Positions 8,924 to 16,694 of a stretch of 64,000 nt of DNA are shown here, one piece after another. The position numbers and the translations under genes are program-made. The notes beneath the pieces are model-generated. The model saw nothing but the letters and a program-made list of their open reading frames with translations. It had not been told where the DNA came from and searched no databases. How positions within the stretch are numbered: the first letter of the stretch is position 1; each line of letters starts with the position of its first letter. Source of the stretch: Sutcliffiella horikoshii (lineage in GTDB: Bacteria > Bacillota > Bacilli > Bacillales > Bacillaceae_I); assembly GCF_019931755.1 (NCBI RefSeq), contig NZ_CP082918.1, positions 3,266,001 to 3,330,000 on the forward strand, read 5' to 3'.

Positions 8924-9919
8924 CTATTTATTCTTTTTCTGCTCAGAAAACCAGTGGTTGATTTGGCCCATGATTTTTTCCATTGCCTGCATGTTGGAGA
9001 AGCTTGGCAGGTTTACTAATAGAGCTTCTTTGGGAGGTTCAACGCCTATTCCTTTTTTCTGCAGAACAAGGATGCTTTTTGCATGATTTTTGTTTTGGAA
9101 CATGGTTTCCGGAAGCTGAAGCATTCCTTGAATATACGCTTCATCCTTTATTAGAGCGTTGACTCTTTTTGCTTCCTCTTCTTCAAACATAGAGTTTGGA
9201 ACCAAGAATAACAGATGTCCTCCTGGTTTTGTGTAACGCAACCCTTGTTCGATGAAAAGATAATGTGCATAGGAATGTCCTTCTTCCGCTTTTAGCTTGA
9301 AGTTGGTTGCATTGTTGTCGTCAGGATAATAGCCAACCGGCAGATCACTCACTACCACATCGACTGGTTCTACAAATAGGTTGCTTAAGCCATCTTGGTT
9401 GAATAAACTGATTGCCTGCTCTTGCAGGTTGGCGTTATTATAAGCAAGTTTCACTAAAAGGTCATCCACATCCACACCAAACGCCTCCAGCTTTTTATTA
9501 GGCTGGTGGTTAAGGACAGCTGTAAGAAGGTTTCCAGTACCGATAGCAGGATCAAGCATAGTCAGCTGTTGCAGATGTGAGGTGTATTTTCCAACGAGGT
9601 ATCCCATAAACATGGCGATCGCATCTGGAGTCATTTGATGGTTGGCTTGAACTGCATCTTTCATTCCTTTTAAGATTGCAAGCTGAAATCCTTTTCTGAT
9701 TTCTTCTTTCTGTAGGGAAGAGATCGTTTGTTTGCTGTACTCTTTTTCAAGTCTTCGTTTAGTTACTTCAGACACTTCTTCTTGGATCACTGCTCCGTGG
9801 AAGAGATTTTCTGCGGTTTCTGCAAGTGCCTCTAAGTATGTACAGTCTAGTTCTTCTTGTAGGATTTGTGCTGTTGTATCAAATAAAGTAAATGTATTTT
9901 CTAATTTCGTAATGGACAT
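8924..9919 (-). CDS. ytxK: YtxK: class I SAM-dependent methyltransferase of the N6-DNA-methylase type
   Basis: 331 residues. The SAM-binding motif LDPAIGTGNLLTAVLNH is clear, and the region upstream (ANHQMTPDAIAMFMGYLVGKY) resembles HsdM/N6-adenine methylases. The motif IV position reads SDLPVGYYP instead of NPPY/F, which is characteristic of this ytxK branch and leaves the substrate open. No restriction gene is nearby. Start ATG behind AAAGGAGTGG. Sits between tpx and ackA as in B. subtilis; no separate terminator precedes repeat copy A downstream. Confidence 0.9.
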   Translation of the reverse strand: MSITKLENTFTLFDTTAQILQEELDCTYLEALAETAENLFHGAVIQEEVSEVTKRRLEKEYSKQTISSLQKEEIRKGFQLAILKGMKDAVQANHQMTPDAIAMFMGYLVGKYTSHLQQLTMLDPAIGTGNLLTAVLNHQPNKKLEAFGVDVDDLLVKLAYNNANLQEQAISLFNQDGLSNLFVEPVDVVVSDLPVGYYPDDNNATNFKLKAEEGHSYAHYLFIEQGLRYTKPGGHLLFLVPNSMFEEEEAKRVNALIKDEAYIQGMLQLPETMFQNKNHAKSILVLQKKGIGVEPPKEALLVNLPSFSNMQAMEKIMGQINHWFSEQKKNK

Positions 9920-9979
9920 TATGCCACTCCTTTTCTTTCTCCAATTTTCAGTATTCCTATTTTACATGGAGATGGGGCA

Positions 9980-10013
9980 AAAATAAAGCAGACTGCTATT
10001 ATCACAGTCTGCT
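9980..10013 (-). terminator. Terminator of tpx
   Basis: AGCAGACTG and CAGTCTGCT make a 9-bp stem; on the minus strand it is followed by TTATTTTT. Confidence 0.85.
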
Positions 10014-10043
10014 CGTCTTGGTGCAATGGGGTTGAGTAAGGTA

Positions 10044-10544
10044 TTATTCTGCAGATTTTACTGCTTCAATCGCCGCTTCATAGTTAGGGTGGTCAGTACC
10101 TTCCCCTACGTATTCTACGTATGTTACTTTGTCGTTGGAGTCCACAACAAACGTAGAGCGTGCTAGTAGACGCAGCTCTTGCATTAATACGCCATATGCT
10201 TCACCGAAAGAAGCATCACGGTGGTCAGATACTACCTCAACATTATCAAGTCCACTAGCTGCACACCAGCGTTTTTGAGCGAAAGGCAAGTCCATGCTTA
10301 CTGTAATAACTTTTACGTTATCAAGCTTCGCTGCCTCTTCGTTAAATTTGCGAGTTTGTTGATCGCATACTCCTGTATCAATGGAAGGAACTACGCTGAT
10401 TAGTTTCTTGAATCCTTTGTAGTTTTCCAATGTTACTGGAGATAGGTCATTTGCAAGAACAGAGAAGTTTGGAGCCTGGTCGCCCACTTTCACTTCGCTT
10501 CCGATTAGTGTCATTGGGTTGCCTTTAAATGTTACGTTTGCCAT
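10044..10544 (-). CDS. tpx: Thiol peroxidase Tpx
   Basis: Atypical 2-Cys peroxiredoxin reducing hydroperoxides with thioredoxin. 166 residues; peroxidatic Cys60 in VPSIDTGVC and resolving Cys94 in KRWCAASGL have the normal spacing. The frame extends 6 codons upstream, but ATG at 10544 has GGAGGGAAATT just before it and gives the usual [10 protein letters not shown] start. Single gene with terminator; a tandem array (10684-10848) lies upstream, beyond the likely promoter. Confidence 0.97.
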   Translation of the reverse strand: MANVTFKGNPMTLIGSEVKVGDQAPNFSVLANDLSPVTLENYKGFKKLISVVPSIDTGVCDQQTRKFNEEAAKLDNVKVITVSMDLPFAQKRWCAASGLDNVEVVSDHRDASFGEAYGVLMQELRLLARSTFVVDSNDKVTYVEYVGEGTDHPNYEAAIEAVKSAE

Positions 10545-10683
10545 GTTAATTTCCCTCCTCAAATTGTATGTACACTTGTAATAATAGCTATGTTTTGGAA
10601 GTTTTGCAATTAATCAAACTTTGTTGTTATGGTGGGGGAAGTGGCGGCTTCCTTCCATGATCAAAGTTTGTCGAAGTGTGTAG

Positions 10684-10848
10684 ATTTCTTGATATATCTT
10701 CGTTTTTCTTGATATATTGCAAAATTTCTCGATATCCACTCGGAATTTCTTGATATATCGCAAAATTTATTGATATCCGCCCGAAATTCTTGATATCCCC
10801 GCAAAATTTCTTGGAATCCACCCGAATTTCATAGTTTCCACCTACCTC
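10684..10848. repeat. Degenerate tandem array of 20-21 bp units (array 1)
   Basis: About eight units starting TTTCTTGATAT. Two unit types alternate, one continuing ATCGCAAAA and one CCACCCGAA; the last units decay. The array lies in the 351-bp gap between tpx and ytfJ. Spurious reading frames cross it, but there is no ribosome-binding site. Confidence 0.9.
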
Positions 10849-10860
10849 CACCCCATGCCA

Positions 10861-10890
10861 AATAAAAAAGCCAACTGCAGTGCAGCCGGC
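10861..10890 (-). terminator. Terminator of ytfJ
   Basis: GCCAACTGCA and TGCAGCCGGC pair; on the minus strand six T follow. Confidence 0.85.
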
Positions 10891-10895
10891 GATTT

Positions 10896-11375
10896 TTAGA
10901 AGTCCAAATCCTGCTTATGGTCATTGTAGGAATGATCAGAGTGATTCGCTCTGTTATGCTTGTTGTTATTCAACATATGTTGCACTTTCTCGACCGCCTG
11001 TGGAGCCAAGTCCAGTAGTCTTTCATAGATACTTGTGCTTTCATCAAGATGTAGCATTTTCACTCCTTGTGAATTGACAATCAAGAAGGCGATTGGAGTG
11101 ATGGACACGCCACCTCCACTACCTCCACCAAACGGCAGCTTATGCCCTTGGCTTTGGTGATTGCCACCGCCATCGTGTTTCTCAGGTCCTGATGCACTCC
11201 CGCCTTGGAACTCACTTCCTCCTGCCGCAAACCCAAAGCCGACTTTAGAAACAGTCAAAATGACACTCCCATCCGGCGTTTCTACCGGATCACCAATGAT
11301 CGTGTTAACATCAATCATATCTTTTAGATTTTCCATAGCTGTTGTCATGAGACTCTTAATTGGATGTTCAGACAT
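10896..11375 (-). CDS. ytfJ: GerW/YtfJ sporulation protein
   Basis: 159 residues of the GerW (YtfJ) family, forespore-made in B. subtilis and needed for normal germination with some germinants. Family features: MSEHPIKSLMTTAMENLKDMIDVNTIIGDP at the N-terminus, the glycine-rich block VSKVGFGFAAGGSEF, and a second Gly-rich stretch (PFGGGSGGGVSITPIAFLIVN). No signal peptide. ATG behind AAGGAGGATC. It is 20 bp downstream of ytfI, so probably translated from the same message, and ends at its own terminator. Confidence 0.93.
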   Translation of the reverse strand: MSEHPIKSLMTTAMENLKDMIDVNTIIGDPVETPDGSVILTVSKVGFGFAAGGSEFQGGSASGPEKHDGGGNHQSQGHKLPFGGGSGGGVSITPIAFLIVNSQGVKMLHLDESTSIYERLLDLAPQAVEKVQHMLNNNKHNRANHSDHSYNDHKQDLDF

Positions 11376-11395
11376 ATTGATCCTCCTTATTGCTG

Positions 11396-12097
11396 TTACA
11401 TGGATTTGTGATTGTCCTCTTTGGACAACACGGATAAAGGACGGGTTTTAAACTTAGGTCTACCGCCCTTCCAATATTTAACGATTCTTATTCCTGCCAA
11501 CATAGCATGCCCGATTCGAAACCGAATAATACACTTAAACATTGTCTGAGAGACAGCTTGCTGGAAAAAAGGTGTGATGGAGAGTTCCGGCCGAGCTCGG
11601 AAATCTGTATAATTGCTTATAAACCCAACAATTCCCCCTTTAATAGACCAACCTGCCCCAACAAACATTCCAGTATGGGCTGCATCCCCAAGTCCTATGT
11701 TGCTATGCCATTCCAGGTGTTTCACTTCCATTCTCGAAAGCAATCTCCTAACTATCTCATGCATCCCCACAACATGACGCACCAGTTCATATGTATCTTC
11801 AAAACTCTGCCATATCTCTTTTGGAGAAAAATCTTTCTCTTTTTGTTTCCCTTTAGACGGATCTCCGCCTCCAACCTTGGTTTTTTCCTCGACATGAATG
11901 GATGCTGTGTCTGTGTCCACACTGATCAACGGGACATCGATGGTGTACCGCAACAACCCGTACCATGCACTAAGCTTCACTGTCATCTGATCATTATCTT
12001 GTTGATGATGGTAATAAAAATGGATGGTAATTCTAGTGACGAGAACCATGATTAAGAGAAGAATTATGATGGCAACGATAACGGCGGTCCAAATCAC
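11396..12097 (-). CDS. ytfI: YtfI: DUF2953 membrane-anchored protein
   Basis: 233 residues with one N-terminal hydrophobic segment (IWTAVIVAIIILLLIMVLVT) then a basic/hydrophilic domain matching DUF2953, including the near-C-terminal RIGHAMLAGIRIVKYW. Function unknown; it is paired with ytfJ in many endospore formers, so a sporulation role is inferred. The frame opens at GTG 12139, but that start lies inside the yteJ terminator; GTG at 12097, with AAAGGA nine bases upstream and the membrane segment directly after it, is preferred. Confidence 0.85.
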   Translation of the reverse strand: MIWTAVIVAIIILLLIMVLVTRITIHFYYHHQQDNDQMTVKLSAWYGLLRYTIDVPLISVDTDTASIHVEEKTKVGGGDPSKGKQKEKDFSPKEIWQSFEDTYELVRHVVGMHEIVRRLLSRMEVKHLEWHSNIGLGDAAHTGMFVGAGWSIKGGIVGFISNYTDFRARPELSITPFFQQAVSQTMFKCIIRFRIGHAMLAGIRIVKYWKGGRPKFKTRPLSVLSKEDNHKSM

Positions 12098-12140
12098 ACT
12101 TTCACATCCTTTCTTCCCCCTTCCATTATCTCCTAGCACA

Positions 12141-12178
12141 AAAAAAATAAACCTAAAGTCACGAAGGACTTCAGGTTT
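12141..12178 (-). terminator. Terminator of sppA-yteJ
   Basis: AAACCTAAAGTC and GACTTCAGGTTT pair; on the minus strand a run of T with one A follows. It separates yteJ from ytfI. Confidence 0.9.
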
Positions 12179-12183
12179 ACTAC

Positions 12184-12729
12184 TTATTTTTCATGAACCA
12201 CGGTTGTGTCTGCAATAAAGTCGTGCACGCCTTGCTTTTTGCTCGTGAAGGCCGCAACAAGAAATACGATATAAGTGATAGGAGCATAGACTAACGCAAT
12301 ATAACGCCCGACACCTTCTCTAAAGAGAATCGTTTTCCATGAAAGGTCATTAGCTTTAAGATCTACCACTCGCAAACCAAACACCATCTTACCCAATGTC
12401 TGTTTGAAATACTTCGTCATAAGAATGAAATACCCATATAGCACAATGGTTGTGGCAATGGTTGCAGGTGAGAACATGAAGCTTTGACTAGTGGATATCC
12501 CTAATAGTCTAAAAATCGGAAATATCACGATAGCTCCGATGCTCCAGATGATTAATAGATCCAATAAAAATGCCCAAAGTCTCATCCAAAACCCTGCATA
12601 GCGATATTCGGTGACCGCTACTTCCTTCGTAGAAAACATCATATCATTGCTTGTTCTGTCTTCCGCTACGTTCACGTCTTCATGTATTACGTTTTCGTTT
12701 GTATACTCATTATTCTGCTCATCTCTCAT
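12184..12729 (-). CDS. yteJ: YteJ: RDD-family membrane protein
   Basis: 181 residues with a charged N-terminal 45 residues and three hydrophobic segments (about 55-75, 85-105, 150-165). The RDD hallmark Arg-Asp-Asp positions correspond here to FWMRLWAFLLDLLIIW, with the second half KQTLGKMVFGLRVVD. Function unknown at molecular level; in B. subtilis the gene is paired with sppA and YteJ inhibits the SppA peptidase in lantibiotic resistance. The 12-bp gap to sppA and a shared terminator indicate one operon. Confidence 0.92.
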   Translation of the reverse strand: MRDEQNNEYTNENVIHEDVNVAEDRTSNDMMFSTKEVAVTEYRYAGFWMRLWAFLLDLLIIWSIGAIVIFPIFRLLGISTSQSFMFSPATIATTIVLYGYFILMTKYFKQTLGKMVFGLRVVDLKANDLSWKTILFREGVGRYIALVYAPITYIVFLVAAFTSKKQGVHDFIADTTVVHEK

Positions 12730-12741
12730 TTTATCTCCCTC

Positions 12742-13752
12742 CTACTCTGCATACAAGTACATTAGTCTTGGAGAATTAGGTTGATTGATAAGCTTTGCTA
12801 ACATCTGCATTTCAGATTCTGGCTTTAATAGGGATTGAACATTCATGCTGAATAAGGAACCCCAGCCCAGGTTTTCTGTGTATTGAACCACTTGGACGTT
12901 ACCCATATCATGGTCTTTCTTCATTGCCTCAATAACATCCTCAAAATACCCCAGCTCGTCGACTATGTTAATGTCCTTGGCTTGTTGGCCGTCATAGATT
13001 CTTCCGTCAGCAATTCTTCTGACTTCTGATTCACTCATGCCCCGGCCTTCCACAATAACTTCTACAAATTGATCATACATATTGTCTACCATTGATTGAA
13101 GTATTTGACGCTCTTCATCAGACATGTCTTTCGTTGGGGACATAATATCTTTATAAGGTCCACTCTTGATGGTATCGAATTTCACGCCATACTTTTCAGC
13201 AAGCTCACTGTAATTAATCCCCTGCATGATGACACCGATAGAACCAGTGATCGTCTCAGGTGCTGCGAAAATTTTGTTTGCAGGTGCTGCTATATAGTAT
13301 CCACCTGAAGCAGCCATCGTTCCCATGGAAATGTATATCGGTTTTTCTGTTTCTTCTTTAATTTCCACCAGTCTCTTATGTATCTCGGCACTTTCAGATA
13401 CACCGCCACCTGGTGTATTTACACGCACGATAATTCCTTGAACAGAATCATCCTCTTTTGCTTGATCAAGCATTCTTAAAAATTGTCGATGGTTATATCC
13501 GGGAGATTGGAATACAGATGTTACATCGCTTCCTGTGTCCTGAATAACACCGTTAACTTCTAGAACTAGAATCTTACGGTTTGGACTACCGTCTTCAATT
13601 ACTTCCTCAATAAACTCTTCTTCCCCGCCAAAAATATCTGAAAAAGAATCAGATGTGGAGCTTTCCGCAGGTTTTGTTGCCAGACTTGTAATAATCGACA
13701 CAAAAAATAATAATGCCGCAATGCCTAATGCGGCCCAACGCTTTCCACTCAT
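12742..13752 (-). CDS. sppA: Signal peptide peptidase SppA
   Basis: Membrane-anchored Ser/Lys protease that degrades cleaved signal peptides. 336 residues: one N-terminal transmembrane segment (WAALGIAALLFFVSIITSLA), then the S49 domain with GTMAASGGYYIAAPANKIFA (catalytic Ser in ASGGYY) and the Lys-bearing KFDTIKSGPYKDI. Length fits the single-domain Gram-positive SppA. ATG behind TAGGAGG. First gene of the sppA-yteJ operon, divergent from the NAD kinase gene. Confidence 0.96.
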   Translation of the reverse strand: MSGKRWAALGIAALLFFVSIITSLATKPAESSTSDSFSDIFGGEEEFIEEVIEDGSPNRKILVLEVNGVIQDTGSDVTSVFQSPGYNHRQFLRMLDQAKEDDSVQGIIVRVNTPGGGVSESAEIHKRLVEIKEETEKPIYISMGTMAASGGYYIAAPANKIFAAPETITGSIGVIMQGINYSELAEKYGVKFDTIKSGPYKDIMSPTKDMSDEERQILQSMVDNMYDQFVEVIVEGRGMSESEVRRIADGRIYDGQQAKDINIVDELGYFEDVIEAMKKDHDMGNVQVVQYTENLGWGSLFSMNVQSLLKPESEMQMLAKLINQPNSPRLMYLYAE

Positions 13753-13929
13753 ATCTAAACCTCCTAGTTGTTCGTACAGTACCTATACGTTAAATCGTTT
13801 CAAAAAGTTTCATCAAAATGGTAAACTTATCACAATATAGAATTGTACTAAAATTTTTTCCAAAAGGATAATGTTTTTGGATATTTTTTGTTTAAGTTCC
13901 ATTTTTTATTATAAAGAGGAGGAAAAACA

Positions 13930-14730
13930 ATGACAGAACGCCGTAAAATATTTTTCTTTTATAAAAGGGAAGAAGAGCTTGTTGCAAAGGTGGAAAAACT
14001 GGAACAATTAGCGGTACAAAATAATTTTGAAATATTAAGTGATCACCACAATGCCAATATTATCGTAGCAGTCGGAGGAGATGGCACATTCCTACAGGCT
14101 GTTCAGAAAACAGGTTTCAAGGATGATTGCCTTTATGCAGGGATCAATGCTGGAGAAACTTCTAGCTTTTATTGCGACTTTCATATCGATGATACAGAAA
14201 AAATGGTCGAAGCGATGACGTTTGAACAAATTGAGGTAAGAAAATATCCTACCATTGAAGTAACGATTGACGGCATTTCTTCTTTTCAATGTTTGAATGA
14301 GTGCTCCATCCGCTCTGCCATCATAAAAACCTTTGCGATAGATGTCTACATAGATGATCTGCACTTTGAAACATTCCGTGGGGATGGGATGATTGTATCC
14401 ACCCCGACTGGTAGCACTGCATACAATAAGTCAGTTCAGGGTGCTGTGGTAGATCCGATGCTTCCTTGCTTTCAGGTAAGTGAACTTGCTTCCATTAACA
14501 ATAACAGCTACCGTACCCTTGGTTCACCTTTTATTATGGCTGGTTCTAGGAAGCTGACTTTGAAAGTAATTCAGGATGGAAATGATTATCCAACGATTGG
14601 TATTGATAACGAGGCTCTTAGCATCAAGCATGTGGAGCGGTTGGATATTCAGCTGACAGATAAGAAAATTAAGACTGTGAAGTTGAAGGATAATTCGTTT
14701 TGGGAGAAGGTCAAACGGACATTTTTATAA
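13930..14730 (+). CDS. ppnKB: NAD kinase, second Bacillus type (PpnKB/NadF-like)
   Basis: ATP- or polyphosphate-dependent phosphorylation of NAD to NADP. 266 residues with the diacylglycerol/NAD-kinase motif VAVGGDGTFLQA near residue 42 and the second motif FRGDGMIVSTPTGSTAYNKS. Position between sppA and ytcJ agrees with the B. subtilis ytdI locus. AGAGGAGG lies about 8 bases before ATG. Single gene with a hairpin terminator 20 bp after its stop. Confidence 0.95.
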   Translation: MTERRKIFFFYKREEELVAKVEKLEQLAVQNNFEILSDHHNANIIVAVGGDGTFLQAVQKTGFKDDCLYAGINAGETSSFYCDFHIDDTEKMVEAMTFEQIEVRKYPTIEVTIDGISSFQCLNECSIRSAIIKTFAIDVYIDDLHFETFRGDGMIVSTPTGSTAYNKSVQGAVVDPMLPCFQVSELASINNNSYRTLGSPFIMAGSRKLTLKVIQDGNDYPTIGIDNEALSIKHVERLDIQLTDKKIKTVKLKDNSFWEKVKRTFL

Positions 14731-14749
14731 AGTCCCCACTTTCATAACT

Positions 14750-14781
14750 AAAGGACACCGCATGAACGCGGTGTCCTTTTT
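14750..14781 (+). terminator. Terminator of the NAD kinase gene
   Basis: AAAGGACACCGC and GCGGTGTCCTTT are a perfect 12-bp stem followed by TTGT. Repeat copy B starts 18 bp further on. Confidence 0.92.
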
Positions 14782-14798
14782 GTATTCTGTATAACTCC

Positions 14799-14926
14799 GC
14801 TGTTGATTTCCGCAAATGGCTTCGCTTTCCGCGGGGCGACCTTGAGCCTCCTCACTTCGTTGCGGGGTCTCAACAATGTCGCTACTTCCCCCGCTGGAGT
14901 CTACGCCATTTGCTCCAATCACCAGC
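14799..14926 (+). repeat. Imperfect-palindrome repeat, copy B (subfamily II)
   Basis: 128 bp. From outside inward the arms pair GCTGTTGATT/AATCACCAGC (one mismatch), GCAAATGGC/GCCATTTGC, GCGGG/CCCGC, GCGAC/GTCGC and TTGAG/CTCAA, separated by a TCC/TCC internal loop, the conserved loop TTCGCTTTCC/TGGAGTCTAC, and a 6-7 base bulge on the right arm. Lies between convergent nadK and ytcJ. Confidence 0.92.
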
Positions 14927-14953
14927 TATAAATCATCATTTACTGTGGCTTTC

Positions 14954-16546
14954 TTAATTTCTTTGATATACTATCGTACCGTCGACGATTGTCATTTGTA
15001 CGTTTGTTTCTAGGATAGCATCTTCGGTTGCTTTAAAAAGGTCGGTATCCAGCACTGTGAAGTCTGCGTAGTAGCCTGTATCGATGATTCCTTGTTTATG
15101 TTCTTCGGAGATAGCTTGGGCGCTGCCTTTGGTGAAGAGTCCGATTGCCTCATACATGGTAAGACGTTGTTCTGGTTGATAGACCGTTTTGTTTGTATCC
15201 CCAGGGGTTTGCCTAGTAACAGCAGCGTGAATGCCTAGCAGCGGGTCAACCGGCTCGATAGGAGCATCGGATCCGCCTGCACATATCAGTCCTTCATCCA
15301 TTAGCGTTTTCCAAGCATACGAATAGTTCAGCCTTTCTTCTCCAAGGCGTTCGATTATCCACGGAAAGTCGGTTGCCACAAATCGCGGTTGGATATCTAG
15401 TATAAGCGGCAGCTTTTTGGCGCGATCAATAAGATCCTTAGTTAATATTTGAGCATGGATGAGCCTGTCTCTTTCCCCTTTTGGAGCAGGATATTTTTCA
15501 AGGGCATCAATCATATACTCAAACGCAAGATCGCCAATTGTATGGACTGCAACCGTCATTCCGTATTCTCTTGCTTTTTTTACTAGGCCATCAAGCTGTT
15601 CTTGTGTATGAATGGCCACCCCGGATGTTTCAGGCGCATCATTATAAGGTCGACTTAAAAGAGCGGTCCTTCCACCGAGTGCTCCATCAGCAAAGATCTT
15701 CATGGCACCAAGGGTTATGAAGCCTGTTGTCTCCTTAAATGTATGTCCCTCTTCATGCATATCATCCACTACTTCATGATGAACAAGTAAATGGGCACGA
15801 TATTTTAAATGATCCCTTTCAATCACATTTTCAAATGCTCCAAATGTTTTCGTAAAACTGCCATAATAGCTCAGGTCTTCGCTATGACTCCCTACCAAAC
15901 CAAGGCTCAGGCAATCTTCAATAGAAGTTTTCAAAGCATGATACAAGTAGCTCTCACTCGCTTTTGGAATCTTCTTTTTTACTAATTCCTGTGCTTGGTC
16001 AAGTAAGTATCCAGTCGGTTCCCCATCGATATCTTTTATAATGACGCCTCCAGGAGGGTTTTCTGTTTCTTTTGTAATGCCGGCAAGCTCCAAAGCTTTA
16101 CTGTTGACTAGTACTGCATGGCGACAAACTCTTGACAGGATCATGGGGTGATTCGATGTAATTTCGTCGAGCTCTGTTCTGTGAAAAATTTTTCGGTCGA
16201 CAAAGTTATTCTCATTCCAGCCTTCCCCGAAAATCCATTCTCCTTCAGGGGTTTCTTTTACTTTTCTAATTAATGCATGTTTCACATCTTGGGGTGATGT
16301 GTAATTTGATAAATCCAGTCGCAGTAATTTTTCTCCGTGCCCAATCAGGTGCATATGACTGTCTGTAAAACCTGGGTACATGACTGCCCCTTGTAAATCT
16401 TGCTTTTGTGCATTCGGATATGTAGAGAAAAGGTTTTCTTGAGGGCCGATGTCTTTAATGATTCCATCTTCCGTATAAACAGCTTCGACTTTTTCCATTT
16501 CTGCTTTCATTGTATAGATTGTTCCGCCGTACCAAATTTCTCCCAT
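14954..16546 (-). CDS. ytcJ: YtcJ: amidohydrolase family protein
   Basis: 530-residue metal-dependent amidohydrolase (TIM-barrel plus small beta domain). The first metal motif reads FTDSHMHLIGHG near residue 62, then VAVHTIGDLAF and the late CAGGSDAPIEPVDPLLGI supply further ligands. This YtcJ/ExoI-like group hydrolyses amide or ring bonds of unknown substrates. No signal peptide, so cytosolic. ATG with GAAGGAGAAAG upstream. The gene stands alone; its 3' side faces repeat copy B and no U-tract hairpin of its own is obvious. Confidence 0.9.
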   Translation of the reverse strand: MGEIWYGGTIYTMKAEMEKVEAVYTEDGIIKDIGPQENLFSTYPNAQKQDLQGAVMYPGFTDSHMHLIGHGEKLLRLDLSNYTSPQDVKHALIRKVKETPEGEWIFGEGWNENNFVDRKIFHRTELDEITSNHPMILSRVCRHAVLVNSKALELAGITKETENPPGGVIIKDIDGEPTGYLLDQAQELVKKKIPKASESYLYHALKTSIEDCLSLGLVGSHSEDLSYYGSFTKTFGAFENVIERDHLKYRAHLLVHHEVVDDMHEEGHTFKETTGFITLGAMKIFADGALGGRTALLSRPYNDAPETSGVAIHTQEQLDGLVKKAREYGMTVAVHTIGDLAFEYMIDALEKYPAPKGERDRLIHAQILTKDLIDRAKKLPLILDIQPRFVATDFPWIIERLGEERLNYSYAWKTLMDEGLICAGGSDAPIEPVDPLLGIHAAVTRQTPGDTNKTVYQPEQRLTMYEAIGLFTKGSAQAISEEHKQGIIDTGYYADFTVLDTDLFKATEDAILETNVQMTIVDGTIVYQRN

Positions 16547-16619
16547 GGTGATCTTTCTCCTTCTTTTTGTAAAATTACATTTAGATTATCATTTGTGAAG
16601 GTCAGGCACAAAAAAATTG

Positions 16620-16681
16620 CATTAAAAAAGGCAGTATAGGTGGAGTCAAGGAATCTGATCCCCACCAGCCTGCCTTTCCTT
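16620..16681 (-). terminator. Probable terminator of ytcI
   Basis: AAAGGCAG and CTGCCTTT at the ends and GGTGG/CCACC inside form a long interrupted hairpin; on the minus strand TTTTTTAATG follows. Confidence 0.65.
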
Positions 16682-16694
16682 TGTAGTATCTTTA

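Noticed and set aside
8724..9086. Open frames across repeat copies (also 25814-26131 and 34634-34822)
   Set aside because: They follow GC-rich palindromic repeats, have no ribosome-binding site and overlap real genes or regulatory RNA.
10627..10851. 74-codon frame over tandem array 1, giving repeated peptide segments such as YREILQYIKKNEDISRN
   Set aside because: No ribosome-binding site, and unit lengths of 20 and 21 bp shift the frame; peptide repetition is a by-product of the DNA array.
14799..14926. Resemblance of the repeat hairpins to integron attC sites (long hairpin with unpaired bases, GTT/AAC at ends)
   Set aside because: End polarity is opposite to the R-box pattern, no integrase is present, and elements are scattered singly rather than in cassettes.
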